The notes: generated by a model not told the origin, from the sequence alone. A stretch of DNA of 64,000 bases from CAZYFH01 sp965197395 (GCA_965197395.1 OZ240205.1:1550001-1614000); one strand, 5' to 3'; shown: positions 1 to 8,865, numbered from the stretch's first letter. Numbers and translations are program-made.

Positions 1-691
1 CCAACCGCGCACGATCCGACGCCGACACGGCGCCCATGAGATCCTTCCGCTGGTCCGCCACCGCCGACAGCACGCTCTGGCGCACCATCGTCCCCGGGTC
101 GGGCACGAAGTCTGCCCCACTCGGATCGCGGAAACCGTCCCCGAAGATGCGGGTGTAGAGGGCAAGCGGTGATGTCGCGGAAGGGTTCATACCACTCGAT
201 CCGCGCGCGCTCCAGCCGGCCCGGCTGTCGCCGCCGCTGGTGGCCTCGAGAGAACGGAACCGCGTGCCCTTGCCGATCTGTTCGCCAATGATGGTGTCGA
301 TGCTCGCCGTGTAGTTGCTGGCGTTCCGCGACACCCTGCCGGTCGCCTGGCCTTGCGCGCCCGAGAAGTGGTTCTGGTTGATCTTGCCGTCGAGGAAGAC
401 CTGCATCCCGCTGAAGAGGTTCATCTTCGGCTTGATCGCTTGCAAGCCGGCAATGTGTTCCGGCAGCTCGTAGTCGACGCCGGTGGTCGCGGGCTCCCAG
501 CGGCCGGGAGCCAGGCCGAGTCCCCAGAACCAGGTGCCGAAACAGGGCTGTAGCCGCGCGCCGGTTGCCGCGTAGGCGGTGCCGTTGGTGTTCAGGAAAC
601 ACTCCAGTATCGGTAGCCCGACGGCAACCGCCGTTCCGCCCAGGAAACCCCGCAGTACGGTGCGGCGGTCAACCTTCTTGATGTCACTCAT
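1..691 (-). CDS. DUF1552 secreted protein, N-terminal part (runs off the left edge)
   Basis: Partial gene: 230 codons are visible and the C-terminus lies beyond base 1. The ATG at 689-691 opens a product beginning MSDIKKVDRRTVLRGFLGG, with a twin-arginine export motif (DRRTVLRG) followed by a hydrophobic stretch, so the protein is probably exported folded. The body (FGTWFWGLGLAPGRW, LQAIKPKMNLFSGMQ, the NHFSGAQGQATG region) matches the DUF1552 family, which is encoded beside DUF1592-type cytochromes in Planctomycetes and Acidobacteria. It is the last visible gene of a minus-strand operon, 32 nt after the stop of the DUF1592 gene. The function of DUF1552 is unknown. Compare the full-length paralogue at 12842-14191. 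Confidence 0.85.
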   Translation of the reverse strand, partial: MSDIKKVDRRTVLRGFLGGTAVAVGLPILECFLNTNGTAYAATGARLQPCFGTWFWGLGLAPGRWEPATTGVDYELPEHIAGLQAIKPKMNLFSGMQVFLDGKINQNHFSGAQGQATGRVSRNASNYTASIDTIIGEQIGKGTRFRSLEATSGGDSRAGWSARGSSGMNPSATSPLALYTRIFGDGFRDPSGADFVPDPGTMVRQSVLSAVADQRKDLMGAVSASDRARL

Positions 692-723
692 CTTGATCTC
701 CCCATGCCCTCAACACTTCAACC

Positions 724-2337
724 TCAGCCACCCGCATGTGTGTAGAAATCCACGTTCTGGGCGATGCGCCGCATGAGATCGCGCCAGGTGACGACGGTAT
801 CGACAAGCGCCGACGCCGTGTCGGCGAGCCACGTCCGTTCCCGGTCGGAGGGAGTCCTTGCCGTGCCGTAGGAGAACGCCCGGTTGACCAGACAGGATGT
901 GGCGGCGGGGTCATCTCGGAGGATCGTCGCAAACTCGGTGACTCCGGCGTACGGCCGGCGACGGAAGGTGCCGCTGGTGTCAATCAGTGCGCCGTTCTCG
1001 GTCGTCCGGTAGACACCGGACGCATCAAAGACCTCGAGGGTCAGTCCGATCGGGTCGGTCACGCGGTGACACCCGGCACACGTCGGATTCGTCCGGTGCG
1101 CGGTCAGCCGCTGCCGCACGGTCCTGAAGGCCGGATCGGTCGTGTCCTGGACGATGCTGAAATCCACGTCCCCCGGCGGCGGCGGCACTCGCTGGCACAA
1201 GAGGTTTTCACGGACCGCCTTGCCCCGGAGTGTGGGAGATGTCGTGCCGGGATGCGAGTGCAAGGCCAGAAAGCTCACCTGCGTGAGGAGCCCCACGTGC
1301 GGGTCACCCTCGGGAAACCGATAGGGCACCCAGGGAACCGCGCCGCCCAGCTCCTGCGATCGGGGCAGCGGGACGCCGTAGATCGCCGCGAGTGACGGCG
1401 TCAGGAAGGTGTCACGCGTGACGAACAGATCCCGATAGTCGCCGTCCTTGGTGATCAGGTGATCGGCGATCGTGCGTAAGGTCTGCTCCCGCGCATCGTC
1501 CTGGACGTTCTTCGTGAACTTCGGGAAGAGACTCGGATCCACAGACAACGTCGCGAACCCGTCGAACCCCAGCATGTCAGAGAAGAAGGCTCGCAGACCG
1601 TCTTCGATGCGTGGCGACGAGAGCAGACGCTCGATCTGGCGATGCAGCCCCTCGGTCGAGAGCAACGCTCCGGACTGCGCCGCGGCCAACAGCTCGGTGT
1701 CCGGGGTGCTGTTCCACAGGAAGAAGCTGAGACGGGACGCCCGCGAGTACGCATCCAATCGCAGCGTGCCCGGCCGGGACGGATCCCGCTCGGCGTGCTC
1801 GGCGCGAAAGAGGAATTCCGGCGCGACGAGCATCCCCACCAGGGCGGCCTGCAATCCGGCATAGAAATCATCGAGCGTGCGCGCCGCCGATTCGGCGATG
1901 GCGACATACGACCGGACCTCGTCGTCGGTCGGGGGACGTCGGAACAGGAAGAGTCCCACCCGGGTGACGAACTGCGTGGCGCACTCCCGATCCGGCGCGG
2001 TGTTGGTGTCCGGCATGCACGGAATGAGCGTCGCGCGGTGCCTGGGGTCGGTGACCTGGGCGGCGACTTGTTGGGCGAGCGCCTCATAGCGCTCCAGCGC
2101 CGCGGCGCTCAAGGCCAGCTTCCTGGCGCCGAGCGCCAACAGGCCATTTTCTCGAACCCCAGGATCGACGACGCCGTCGTCGACCTGGATGCCCTCGCCG
2201 AAGATGTCGTGGATGGTGCGCTCGTACTGCGCCGGCGTCAGCCGAACGAAGCTGATCTCTTCGGCGGCGATCAGCGGCACTGCACTGGCAACGATCAGAC
2301 TCACGGCCAGCGCTGGCGCATGAGCCTTCCACCGCAT
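724..2337 (-). CDS. DUF1592/DUF1588/DUF1585-type secreted c-type cytochrome-like protein
   Basis: 537 aa. The frame is open for another 115 codons upstream, but that stretch overlaps the next gene. I place the start at 2337 because it has a strong ribosome site (GGGGAGGGTTGGC before ATG) and opens a signal peptide (MRWKAHAPALAVSLIVASAV). Segments in order: a DUF1587-like start (LTPAQYERTIHDIFG, about 33-47), a DUF1595/DUF1592 core (LFLFRRPPTDDEV; SRLSFFLWNSTPDTELL), a DUF1588 segment with one haem-type motif CAGCH at 420-424, and a DUF1585 tail. Unlike the longer paralogue at 14188-16626 it has no N-terminal CxxCH domain. Family members are large periplasmic proteins linked to carbohydrate or polymer degradation; their reaction is unknown. 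Confidence 0.88.
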   Translation of the reverse strand: MRWKAHAPALAVSLIVASAVPLIAAEEISFVRLTPAQYERTIHDIFGEGIQVDDGVVDPGVRENGLLALGARKLALSAAALERYEALAQQVAAQVTDPRHRATLIPCMPDTNTAPDRECATQFVTRVGLFLFRRPPTDDEVRSYVAIAESAARTLDDFYAGLQAALVGMLVAPEFLFRAEHAERDPSRPGTLRLDAYSRASRLSFFLWNSTPDTELLAAAQSGALLSTEGLHRQIERLLSSPRIEDGLRAFFSDMLGFDGFATLSVDPSLFPKFTKNVQDDAREQTLRTIADHLITKDGDYRDLFVTRDTFLTPSLAAIYGVPLPRSQELGGAVPWVPYRFPEGDPHVGLLTQVSFLALHSHPGTTSPTLRGKAVRENLLCQRVPPPPGDVDFSIVQDTTDPAFRTVRQRLTAHRTNPTCAGCHRVTDPIGLTLEVFDASGVYRTTENGALIDTSGTFRRRPYAGVTEFATILRDDPAATSCLVNRAFSYGTARTPSDRERTWLADTASALVDTVVTWRDLMRRIAQNVDFYTHAGG

Positions 2338-2417
2338 GCCAACCCTCCCCTCGGCGGCGTCCCGATCGTCGGGGTCGCGGCGTCCGGCTCGTGTCTCCAC
2401 CAGGGTGAACATACCCC

Positions 2418-3614
2418 TCATCGTGCCGGTGATCGGTTGGCCGCCGGACCGTTGAACTTCGGGCCGTTTCCGACCGCGCGACCGACAACCTGCCCAGACA
2501 TCGTGGTGTGGAACGCCGGGATCGCTTCCAACCAGTAGGCGGCCGAAATCGCGGTGTTCTCCCCCGTCGCCGGGTCGGGCACGCCGTCGGCAAGGCGCTT
2601 CATGGCGTAGTACGCCCCGGGCAGGTCGACTTGTCCGCTGCCCTCTCCGCGAATCGCCAAGAAGTGGTAGTAGTTCCTCCACGGTTGGTATCCACCGATG
2701 ATTCCCCGCACGCTACCGTCCGGATCCATCGTGAGGCGCACGTGAGTCTTGGCGAACCGGAGCACCGCATGGAACTGCGACTCTCCCTGCAGCGAAAAGT
2801 CCCCGGGCTCGATGCTCAGGACTCGGTCCCTGATCGTACCCTTGAATACACTGTGTGATCGTGGATCGGGGTCGATCACGAAGGTCGCTCCGGACAGCAC
2901 GCCGCCGTGGGTGTCTCTCAGCAGGATGTTCAACGACCGGTCGAATGTCACCGTGACGTCTCCATCCCGGTCGAGGTCCGCCCCCGACACCGACATCAAC
3001 CAGGCGGGCATCGAATCGATGGCGTTGTCCCAGACGATGCTCTCGTTGTACGGCACCACCGGACGGCGGACGTTGTAGACCTCAAAGCAGCCGAGCGCTC
3101 GCCACATCTGGTTGTCGACACCCTGCTCGTGGGACTCCGGATCCTCGAATGCATCGGGGCCAATCCGACCATCGAGGTTGAAGCCGTACGCAAACCGCCC
3201 CTGTGCGGTTCGAATATTCGGGTCGGGTACCAAGGCGGGAACGTTGCCCGGATTGACCGCGAACCCGTTCCACCCGTCGTCTCCCGCCCCGGCGCCGGCC
3301 CCGAAGAGCGCCGCGCCGTCGACGCGGTTACCAGCCTCGTCCCGGCCGCCGTTGGCAATGATCGTCAGGGCTTCTTCCTCGCTGAAGCCGGCGCTGACCA
3401 GTCGCCGCGTTCGGAGCTCGAGCAGCCCCCCGTTGCCGCCCGCGGGACAGGTGTCCGTATTCGCGTAGGTCGCCGTGTGAAACATCGAGATCACGTAGCC
3501 GCGCGTTTCGCCGAACGCGCTCGACGGGGTGCACAGCGCGATGAAAAGGGGCAGACAGACGCCGGTGATTCCCGCCCACACCAGGTGTCGAAGACGTGCT
3601 CCGCCAGCAGTCAT
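2418..3614 (-). CDS. secreted 398-aa protein of unknown function, first gene of the DUF1592/DUF1552 operon
   Basis: The start at 3614 is chosen over an in-frame ATG 24 nt upstream because GGAGGG lies 5 nt before it. The product begins with a signal peptide (about MTAGGARLRHLVWAG through ALCTPSSAFG). I do not recognise the family. A calcium-loop-like run DLDRDGDVTVTFD sits mid-protein, and two Cys (in the TDTCPAGG and RALGCFEV segments) could pair after export. The region around HSVFKGTIRDRVLSIEPGDFS looks beta-rich. It lies 80 nt upstream of the DUF1592 gene on the same strand, so co-expression is likely. It could be a ligand-binding or substrate-recognition partner of the cytochrome pair; that is inference from position only. 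Confidence 0.75.
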   Translation of the reverse strand: MTAGGARLRHLVWAGITGVCLPLFIALCTPSSAFGETRGYVISMFHTATYANTDTCPAGGNGGLLELRTRRLVSAGFSEEEALTIIANGGRDEAGNRVDGAALFGAGAGAGDDGWNGFAVNPGNVPALVPDPNIRTAQGRFAYGFNLDGRIGPDAFEDPESHEQGVDNQMWRALGCFEVYNVRRPVVPYNESIVWDNAIDSMPAWLMSVSGADLDRDGDVTVTFDRSLNILLRDTHGGVLSGATFVIDPDPRSHSVFKGTIRDRVLSIEPGDFSLQGESQFHAVLRFAKTHVRLTMDPDGSVRGIIGGYQPWRNYYHFLAIRGEGSGQVDLPGAYYAMKRLADGVPDPATGENTAISAAYWLEAIPAFHTTMSGQVVGRAVGNGPKFNGPAANRSPAR

Positions 3615-3893
3615 GGACCCTCCATCGGCAGACTTCACTCCGGGTTAGACGCTCCGCGTTGAGCATGCCCCGAGCAAGGGCCTACGTCAAGTCGGATTCT
3701 GCGCCGATGCCTCGTTGGGTCCGCACCCAAGACAACGGTAATCTCGGGCAGCATGGCGGGTTCATGTCGGTGAGGGTCCTAGGAATGGTCCGCAGCTACG
3801 ATCCTTGTCCCAACGCGCTGGAGCACGGCTCGGCCGATGTGAACCCGCGAGCGGGTGAACTGGGACGGCCCGTGGGCCGTCACGGAGGAGGCT

Positions 3894-3974
3894 ATGCTGG
3901 GCTTGATGATGGACCGGCCGCTGTTGATGCTGTTGATCTCGTCAATCAGCCTGGGGGCAGAAGACGCTGCGTGA
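3894..3974 (+). pseudogene. 5' stub resembling a fatty-acyl-CoA ligase start
   Basis: A GGAGGA ribosome-like site precedes an ATG whose first residues, MLGLMMDRPLL, match the characteristic opening of long-chain fatty-acid CoA ligases (AMP-binding family). Resemblance then stops and the frame closes after 26 codons. It overlaps the integrase remnant in another frame. It may be the broken 5' end of such a gene left by a rearrangement; the match is short and could be chance. Confidence 0.3.
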
Positions 3975-4134
3975 AATCACCCGCACCCACGTCCACGAAC
4001 TCTTGGACAACCTCGTCGCGCTGGGCATGGGAGCCGGCGTGAACCGTGTGCAAGCGCTCGTGAGCCGGATGTTCACCGTGGCCACATGGAAATTGTCACA
4101 CACTCGCGTGTGTCCCGTCCTTTCAATGAGTTAG
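3937..4134 (+). pseudogene. remnant of a tyrosine recombinase (phage-type integrase)
   Basis: The frame opened after a stop at 3934-3936 encodes a run starting SAWGQKTLREITRTHVHEL and continuing with a LLDNLVALG segment and VNRVQALVSRMFTVA. This is the signature of the core-binding (SAM-like) domain of integrases: a WG.K.LREITR.HV..LLD segment followed by .NR..ALVSR.F..A. No catalytic domain (R, HxxR, Y) follows: similarity ends near ATWK and a stop comes at 4132-4134. There is no N-terminal arm domain or start codon. I read it as an internal fragment of a dead integrase, so a mobile element once sat here. Confidence 0.6.
4098..4113 (-). terminator. candidate hairpin downstream of the TRAP/thiolase operon
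   Basis: Perfect 6-bp stem ACACAC/GTGTGT with a TCGC loop, about 59 nt past the stop of the thiolase-like gene on the minus strand. The following minus-strand bases are GACAATTTCC, a weak T-rich tract. It could act as a terminator for the leftward operon. Confidence 0.35.
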
Positions 4135-4171
4135 CCCGCTGGGCTATAAGCGCGCGGTGGACAAGGGCGCT

Positions 4172-5710
4172 TCAAAGCACTGCCGTCCCCTGGCCGTCGA
4201 TTCGGACGGTGCGACCGCAGAACTCCTCATGACACATCGCGTCGAGGACCTCCGGTGTCTCGATGTTGGCCCATGTGCGCCGACCGTCGGGCAGGCGGCA
4301 CGCCAGATGCGCCACCGACGGTTCGGCTCCCATGTCGGTCGTCTCCGTGTAGATCGCTGCGTAGGACCGGGTCGGTGTCGCCGGCTTGCCTCCGAACGCG
4401 ACGGTATAAGACTCGATCTCAGCGGCGCCCGAGACGTCGACGACCACGGCGCGCCGCGGCAGGCGATCCACCTCCGCTTGGAGACTCTGGTACGCGAATC
4501 CCGTCTCGGGAGATTCAGTGCCATACACGCCGAAGGAGTGCTTCGTGAGCATCCCGCCGTTGGCGGTGACGAGGGCCCGCCCGCACGGTGTCTCCCGCAG
4601 CAGCTCTACGGTGCGCGCGACCGAGTGCATGACGTAGTTGTTCAGCGGACCGCCACCGAAGGTCAGACCGCCGGTGACCGAGAGGGGGCGGTCCTGTGAC
4701 AAGCCCAGCTCATTCGCCGCGACTTGCACGGCGCTCGGGAAACAGCTGTAGAGGTCGACGAAGTCGAGATCGGCGAGCTCCACATCCGCCAGTTCGAGCG
4801 CCCGCCGTCCCGCGAGACGGATCGCAGGCGACGAGTGGAGGTTGTCTCGCTCGGACACGAAGTAGTGGTCGTAGGCGTCGGTCCCGCTGAGGGGAAAGAC
4901 CATCTTTCCCTGCGGGATCCCGAGGGATGTGGCCGTGTCGAGCGAGCAGAGGATGAGGGCCGCACCCATATCGACCCGCATGTTCGCGCTCATGAGCTTC
5001 GGGTACGGGAATGAGATGGGTCGGTTCGCCGCTGACGGGGTACGGATCTCTCCCGCGGTCACTTCACGGCGGATCCAGGCACTCGGGTTTCCTTGGGCCA
5101 CCGCGCTGAAGCGGGCCCAGAGCCGGGAAATCCGGTCCTGGTGCTCGTCGATCGACTCGCCCGCGTGGTATCGGAGCGCGTTCTCGAACAGCGCGTAATA
5201 CGGCGCCGGTCGCTGCAGACCGCGCGCCATCTCGGCCTCGTGGCGGGTCCACTTCGAGGTCCCATATTCGACGTCGGGTGCCGGGATCGGATCGTCCTCC
5301 TTCTCTGTCAGCCACTCGAGCTCAACCCCTGCCCGCTGCGCCCGCGCCGTCGTGCGTCCGCATTCGGCCCCCGTGAGGATCACCACGTCGCGGACACCCT
5401 CCCGAATCTCGACGGCGCTTCGATTGAGAACCATCTGCACGTGGTTGCCGCCGAGCACGGACACAGCCGTCTCGACGGGACCACAGGCGAGGGACTCGGC
5501 GATGGCGAGGGCCGGGTTCTTGTACCCCCAGATGCCCTTGATGACGCGGATGGAGCTCGTCTGCGCGAGGAGCGTCGGCGCCCCGGCGTCGGCCGCGGCA
5601 TCGCGGACGGCGGCGATCATGAGCTCGAGCGGCGCCTTCGCCTCGGCGGGGTCGTCGGCGCGTTGGAGACGCTGGCCGACGCCGACCAACACGGGCGTGC
5701 GTTCCGTCAT
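4172..5710 (-). CDS. thiolase-like (acetyl-CoA acetyltransferase family) protein
   Basis: 512 aa, similar in layout to the SCP2-type thiolase-like proteins often labelled acetyl-CoA acetyltransferase. N-terminal thiolase fold: TPVLVGVGQRLQRADDP, then AIAESLACGPVETAVSVLGGNHVQ. C-terminal lobe: LADLDFVDLYSCFPSAVQVA and VTGGLTFGGGPLNNYVMHS. The usual nucleophilic Cys region of the N-lobe reads SVLGGNHVQ, without Cys, and the C-terminal GHP motif is replaced by GGGPLNNY. Degradative thiolase activity is therefore doubtful; a non-catalytic or different acyl-CoA role is possible. It is the last gene after TRAP dctP-dctQ-dctM, 25 nt from dctM on the same strand, which suggests that the imported compound is handled as a CoA thioester (inference). 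Confidence 0.8.
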   Translation of the reverse strand: MTERTPVLVGVGQRLQRADDPAEAKAPLELMIAAVRDAAADAGAPTLLAQTSSIRVIKGIWGYKNPALAIAESLACGPVETAVSVLGGNHVQMVLNRSAVEIREGVRDVVILTGAECGRTTARAQRAGVELEWLTEKEDDPIPAPDVEYGTSKWTRHEAEMARGLQRPAPYYALFENALRYHAGESIDEHQDRISRLWARFSAVAQGNPSAWIRREVTAGEIRTPSAANRPISFPYPKLMSANMRVDMGAALILCSLDTATSLGIPQGKMVFPLSGTDAYDHYFVSERDNLHSSPAIRLAGRRALELADVELADLDFVDLYSCFPSAVQVAANELGLSQDRPLSVTGGLTFGGGPLNNYVMHSVARTVELLRETPCGRALVTANGGMLTKHSFGVYGTESPETGFAYQSLQAEVDRLPRRAVVVDVSGAAEIESYTVAFGGKPATPTRSYAAIYTETTDMGAEPSVAHLACRLPDGRRTWANIETPEVLDAMCHEEFCGRTVRIDGQGTAVL

Positions 5711-5735
5711 TTCAACGGGGTGAGCCTCTCACGCT

Positions 5736-7037
5736 CTACCTCATCCTACCCGGCAGCCACAGTGCGATTGCCGGGAACGCGATCACCAGCGCGATCACGA
5801 TGAGCTGCCCAACCACGAACGGGAGCACGCCCATGAAGATGTCACCCATCGGCACCTCGGGCGCCGTCCGCCGCATGACGAAGACGTTGGCGCCGATGGG
5901 TGGCGTCACGAGGGCAACCTCGGCCATCATCACCGCGAAGACGCCGAACCAAACCGGGTGGATCCCGAGCTCACCCACCACGGGCATCACGAACGGGATC
6001 GTCAGCACCAACATCCCAAAAACGTCGACCATCGCGCCCAGCACCAGGTAGAGCAGCACGAGGAGCAGCAGGAACGACACTCTTCCGAGCTCCAGCCCGA
6101 CCAGCATCGCTACCAGGTCCTCGGTGATACCGGTGATCGCAAGGAAGCGCGCCACGAGATAGCCGCCGACAATGATCGCGAAGATCATGGCGCTGACCAG
6201 GGCGGTCTCTTCGAGCGCCTTGGCCATGGCCCGCTTCGTCACGCGGCGCCGGATGGCGGCCGTGAGCAACACGCCCGTGCACCCCACCCCCGCCGCTTCG
6301 GTGGGCGTGAAGATGCCCCCGTAGATGCCCCCGATCACCAGGAAGAACAATGCCAGGATCGGCAGAAGGCCCATCGTCGACGCCCATCGCTCGCCCCAGG
6401 TGGCTCCGGGCCCGGGCGGCCCAAGCGACGGAGTCACGAGGCACCGGATCAAGATGATCGCCGAGAACATCGCGGCGGTCAGAATGCCCGGGACGATGCC
6501 GGCGATGAAGAGCGCGCCGATGGACGTTTCGGTCATCACCCCGTAGAAGATGAAGATGAGACTGGGCGGGATGAGAATGCCGAGCGTGCCCGACGCGGCG
6601 AGCGCGCCCGTCGCCAGGCGCGGATGGTACTTGTAGCGCCGCATCTCGGGCATCACGATCGCCCCCATGGTCGCCACGGTTGCGATGCTCGAGCCGGTCA
6701 CCGCGCCGAACGCGCCGCAGGCGACCACCGACGTGATCGCCATGCCGCCCGGCACCTTGCTGATCCAGGTGCGGACGCCGTCATAGAGATCCGACGCGAG
6801 GCCCATGTGGAAGACGAGCTGTCCCATCAGGACGAAGAGCGGAATGGTGACGAGGACGAAGCTGCGTCCCTCGTCCCATGGGATGAGCAGCGTGTGGGCC
6901 AGCGCCGGGCCGGGTCCTTCCAGGATCCAGAGGCCGACGGCCCCGGTCACCGCCATCGCAACAGCGATGGGGACTCCGAGGACGAGGAGCACGAGCATCG
7001 CGATGACGCCGATGAGACCGGCGAGCGTGAGGCTCAC
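5736..7037 (-). CDS. dctM: TRAP transporter large permease (DctM family)
   Basis: 433 aa, normal length for the 12-helix large subunit of tripartite ATP-independent periplasmic transporters. It couples substrate uptake to an ion gradient in the inner membrane. Many hydrophobic helices are visible (for example LTLAGLIGVIAMLVLLVLGV at the start and a VGQLIVIALVIAFP helix near the end), with family motifs SSIATVATMGAIVMPEMRR and a glycine/proline-rich ASGTLGILIPPSLIFI. The start is GTG at 7037, overlapping the dctQ stop as GTGA, so the two are translationally coupled. Confidence 0.93.
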   Translation of the reverse strand: MSLTLAGLIGVIAMLVLLVLGVPIAVAMAVTGAVGLWILEGPGPALAHTLLIPWDEGRSFVLVTIPLFVLMGQLVFHMGLASDLYDGVRTWISKVPGGMAITSVVACGAFGAVTGSSIATVATMGAIVMPEMRRYKYHPRLATGALAASGTLGILIPPSLIFIFYGVMTETSIGALFIAGIVPGILTAAMFSAIILIRCLVTPSLGPPGPGATWGERWASTMGLLPILALFFLVIGGIYGGIFTPTEAAGVGCTGVLLTAAIRRRVTKRAMAKALEETALVSAMIFAIIVGGYLVARFLAITGITEDLVAMLVGLELGRVSFLLLLVLLYLVLGAMVDVFGMLVLTIPFVMPVVGELGIHPVWFGVFAVMMAEVALVTPPIGANVFVMRRTAPEVPMGDIFMGVLPFVVGQLIVIALVIAFPAIALWLPGRMR

Positions 7038-7639
7038 GACGCCGCGTCGTCCCCGGCTGCCCGGTCACGCGCGGACGCCACGGCACCCGTGACGTCTCCG
7101 CCGTCCAGCGCGCCGGACGCGGGTGGCCGGTCGGGCTCCACGCCCGCGGGGTTCGCGAACACCCGCGCGACCATCACCAGCGCGCAGACCGACAGGAAGC
7201 CCATGAACGGCCACAGCGGCACGTCGAGATCCTCACCGGTCTCCCGCGCCTGGATCATGAAGGGCACGAAGCGCGCTCCCTGCACGGCCATCAACCCGAA
7301 GACGATGATCCCGGCCACCGACGTCAGCACGTCCACTGCCCGTCGGCGCGCGCCGGACAACCGCAGATAGAAGACCTCCATACGAATGTGATACGCGCGG
7401 TCCCACGCGTGCGGGAGCGCGCAGAAGACCGTCATCAGCAGGAGGAGCCCGTTGGCGTCGCGCCCCCACTGCAGCGGCGCGTTGAACACGTAGCGCAGGG
7501 CTACGTCCAGCGTGACCAGCACGACCAGCGCCGGCATCGTGACGTAGATGCCGAGCTTGAAGAGCCGGATGGCCGCCTTCTCCGACCAGCGATCGACGTG
7601 CTCGGCCGCCACGTCGAGCCAGGCCACCGGTCCGGTCAT
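7034..7639 (-). CDS. dctQ: TRAP transporter small permease (DctQ family)
   Basis: 201 aa with the four-helix layout of DctQ proteins: LFKLGIYVTMPALVVLVTLD, a middle QWGRDANGLLLLMTVFCALP segment (a family-typical W.E/R..N..L stretch), SVAGIIVFGLMAVQGARFV and FMGFLSVCALVMVARVFANP. The C-terminal 30 residues are hydrophilic. It forms the membrane complex with DctM, whose GTG start overlaps its stop, and lies 27 nt downstream of the binding-protein gene. Substrate cannot be told from this subunit. Confidence 0.9.
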   Translation of the reverse strand: MTGPVAWLDVAAEHVDRWSEKAAIRLFKLGIYVTMPALVVLVTLDVALRYVFNAPLQWGRDANGLLLLMTVFCALPHAWDRAYHIRMEVFYLRLSGARRRAVDVLTSVAGIIVFGLMAVQGARFVPFMIQARETGEDLDVPLWPFMGFLSVCALVMVARVFANPAGVEPDRPPASGALDGGDVTGAVASARDRAAGDDAAS

Positions 7640-7666
7640 GCTCTCCGTTGCCCTCCTCCCGGCTCG

Positions 7667-8788
7667 CTACAGATCGATGATGCCCTGGACCGGATGCGCG
7701 GATATGTGGTCCCAGAGCTCCTGGTCCGTCCACCCTGCGTACGCCGCCGCGCGCTCCTTCGCCTCGCGAACGAAGGCGGCAGCGGGGAGACCGAGCCGCT
7801 CGTTCTCCTCGATGAAGCGCCCTTCCAGCGGCTCGACCGCGTCCACCCACGCCTGGCGCTCCGCCGGTGTCGGCTCCACCGTCTCGACGCCCCCCGCGGT
7901 CATCGTCTCGATGGCGCTCACCACCGACGCCCCACCGTAGTAGTTGGCGTGGGCCACCTGTCCACGCAGGCGAAAGAGGTTGTAGAGCGGGACGCGAAGG
8001 TCGGCGGGCAGACCGTCGAAGGTGCGCGGATTCAGACAGTACTGGATGACCGTGTGCGTGAGTCGGATCGGCAGATAGTAGCGACCGGTCTCATAGAGCC
8101 GATAGGCTGCCATATCCGCGACGCCCACCGCGACCGCGTCGATGATGCCTCGTTGAAAGGCCGTGTAGGTCTCGGCCGCCGCCAGGACGACGGGAATCGC
8201 ACCCACCTGCCGGAGAATCTCGGCCATGAGCCCGCCGGTCGACCGGACCTTGAGTCCGCGAATGTCGTCGGGCGTGCGGATCGGAATCTTCGAGAGGATG
8301 TCGTAGGCCGTCGTCGAATCGCAGTGGGCGAGATAGACGCCCATCCGCTCGTATTCGCCCTTGAGGTACTCGGGATACAGCTCCTCGGACACCAGCGCGG
8401 CGACGGCCGGGTTCGGAAAGAGGAACGGCAACTGGAGCCCGTGGGTCAACTGAAAGCTCCCCGGCTGGTATGTGGCGTATGCGTGTGTGTAATCGGTGAC
8501 GTCCGCGGCCACGGCTTTGAACCCGTCGAGCGCCCCGTGCAACAGACCGTCGACGAAGTGCTCCCAGCGGATCCGTCCGCCCGTCCGTTCCGTGACGATG
8601 TCCACCCACGGCAGAAACACCTTGCCGTAGAGGCCGTGGGAGTTGGGGACATGCGCCGTATAGCGCAGCAGCACCGAGCCATCCGCACCGCCCCGCTCGC
8701 CGCGCACGAAGGGGGCGACGGCCCCGACTCCTAGCAGAGAGGCCAACACGCGTCGTCGGCTCCAGGTGGTCGCCGCGTTCGTGGTCAT
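7667..8788 (-). CDS. dctP: TRAP transporter substrate-binding protein (DctP family) with Tat signal
   Basis: 373 aa. The N-terminus WSRRRVLASLLGVGAVAP is a twin-arginine signal, so the protein is exported to the periplasm to deliver ligand to DctQM. The fold elements of the DctP/SmoM family are present: RYTAHVPNSHGLYGKVFLPW at the start of the mature part, IRTPDDIRGLKVRSTGG holding the conserved arginine that usually binds the ligand carboxylate, and AETYTAFQRGIIDAVAVG. The ligand is probably an organic acid because of that arginine; its identity is unknown. First gene of the operon; 178 nt separate it from the divergent amidase. Confidence 0.92.
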   Translation of the reverse strand: MTTNAATTWSRRRVLASLLGVGAVAPFVRGERGGADGSVLLRYTAHVPNSHGLYGKVFLPWVDIVTERTGGRIRWEHFVDGLLHGALDGFKAVAADVTDYTHAYATYQPGSFQLTHGLQLPFLFPNPAVAALVSEELYPEYLKGEYERMGVYLAHCDSTTAYDILSKIPIRTPDDIRGLKVRSTGGLMAEILRQVGAIPVVLAAAETYTAFQRGIIDAVAVGVADMAAYRLYETGRYYLPIRLTHTVIQYCLNPRTFDGLPADLRVPLYNLFRLRGQVAHANYYGGASVVSAIETMTAGGVETVEPTPAERQAWVDAVEPLEGRFIEENERLGLPAAAFVREAKERAAAYAGWTDQELWDHISAHPVQGIIDL

Positions 8789-8865
8789 GAGCTCGTCGTT
8801 TCGATCGGGTGGATCAAACGCGAAGTCTCCGTCATTCTAGTGCCCTGGCGACGATCGCTGCCCAT

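Larger units (their letters stand above)
3615..4171. other. 557-nt intergenic region containing gene relics
   Basis: No intact gene is supported here. It lies between the start of the 398-aa gene (leftward) and the stop of the thiolase-like gene, so it should hold the promoter of the first operon and the terminator of the second. Two coding relics on the plus strand are listed separately, at 3894-3974 and 3937-4134. Longer open frames (for example 3596-4042 plus) show no family resemblance and look like chance high-GC frames. Confidence 0.6.

Noticed and set aside
5958..7370. Plus-strand open frame of 470 codons
   Set aside because: It lies antisense across dctM and dctQ and is rich in Arg/His/Asp without any family motif; the TRAP genes are certain.
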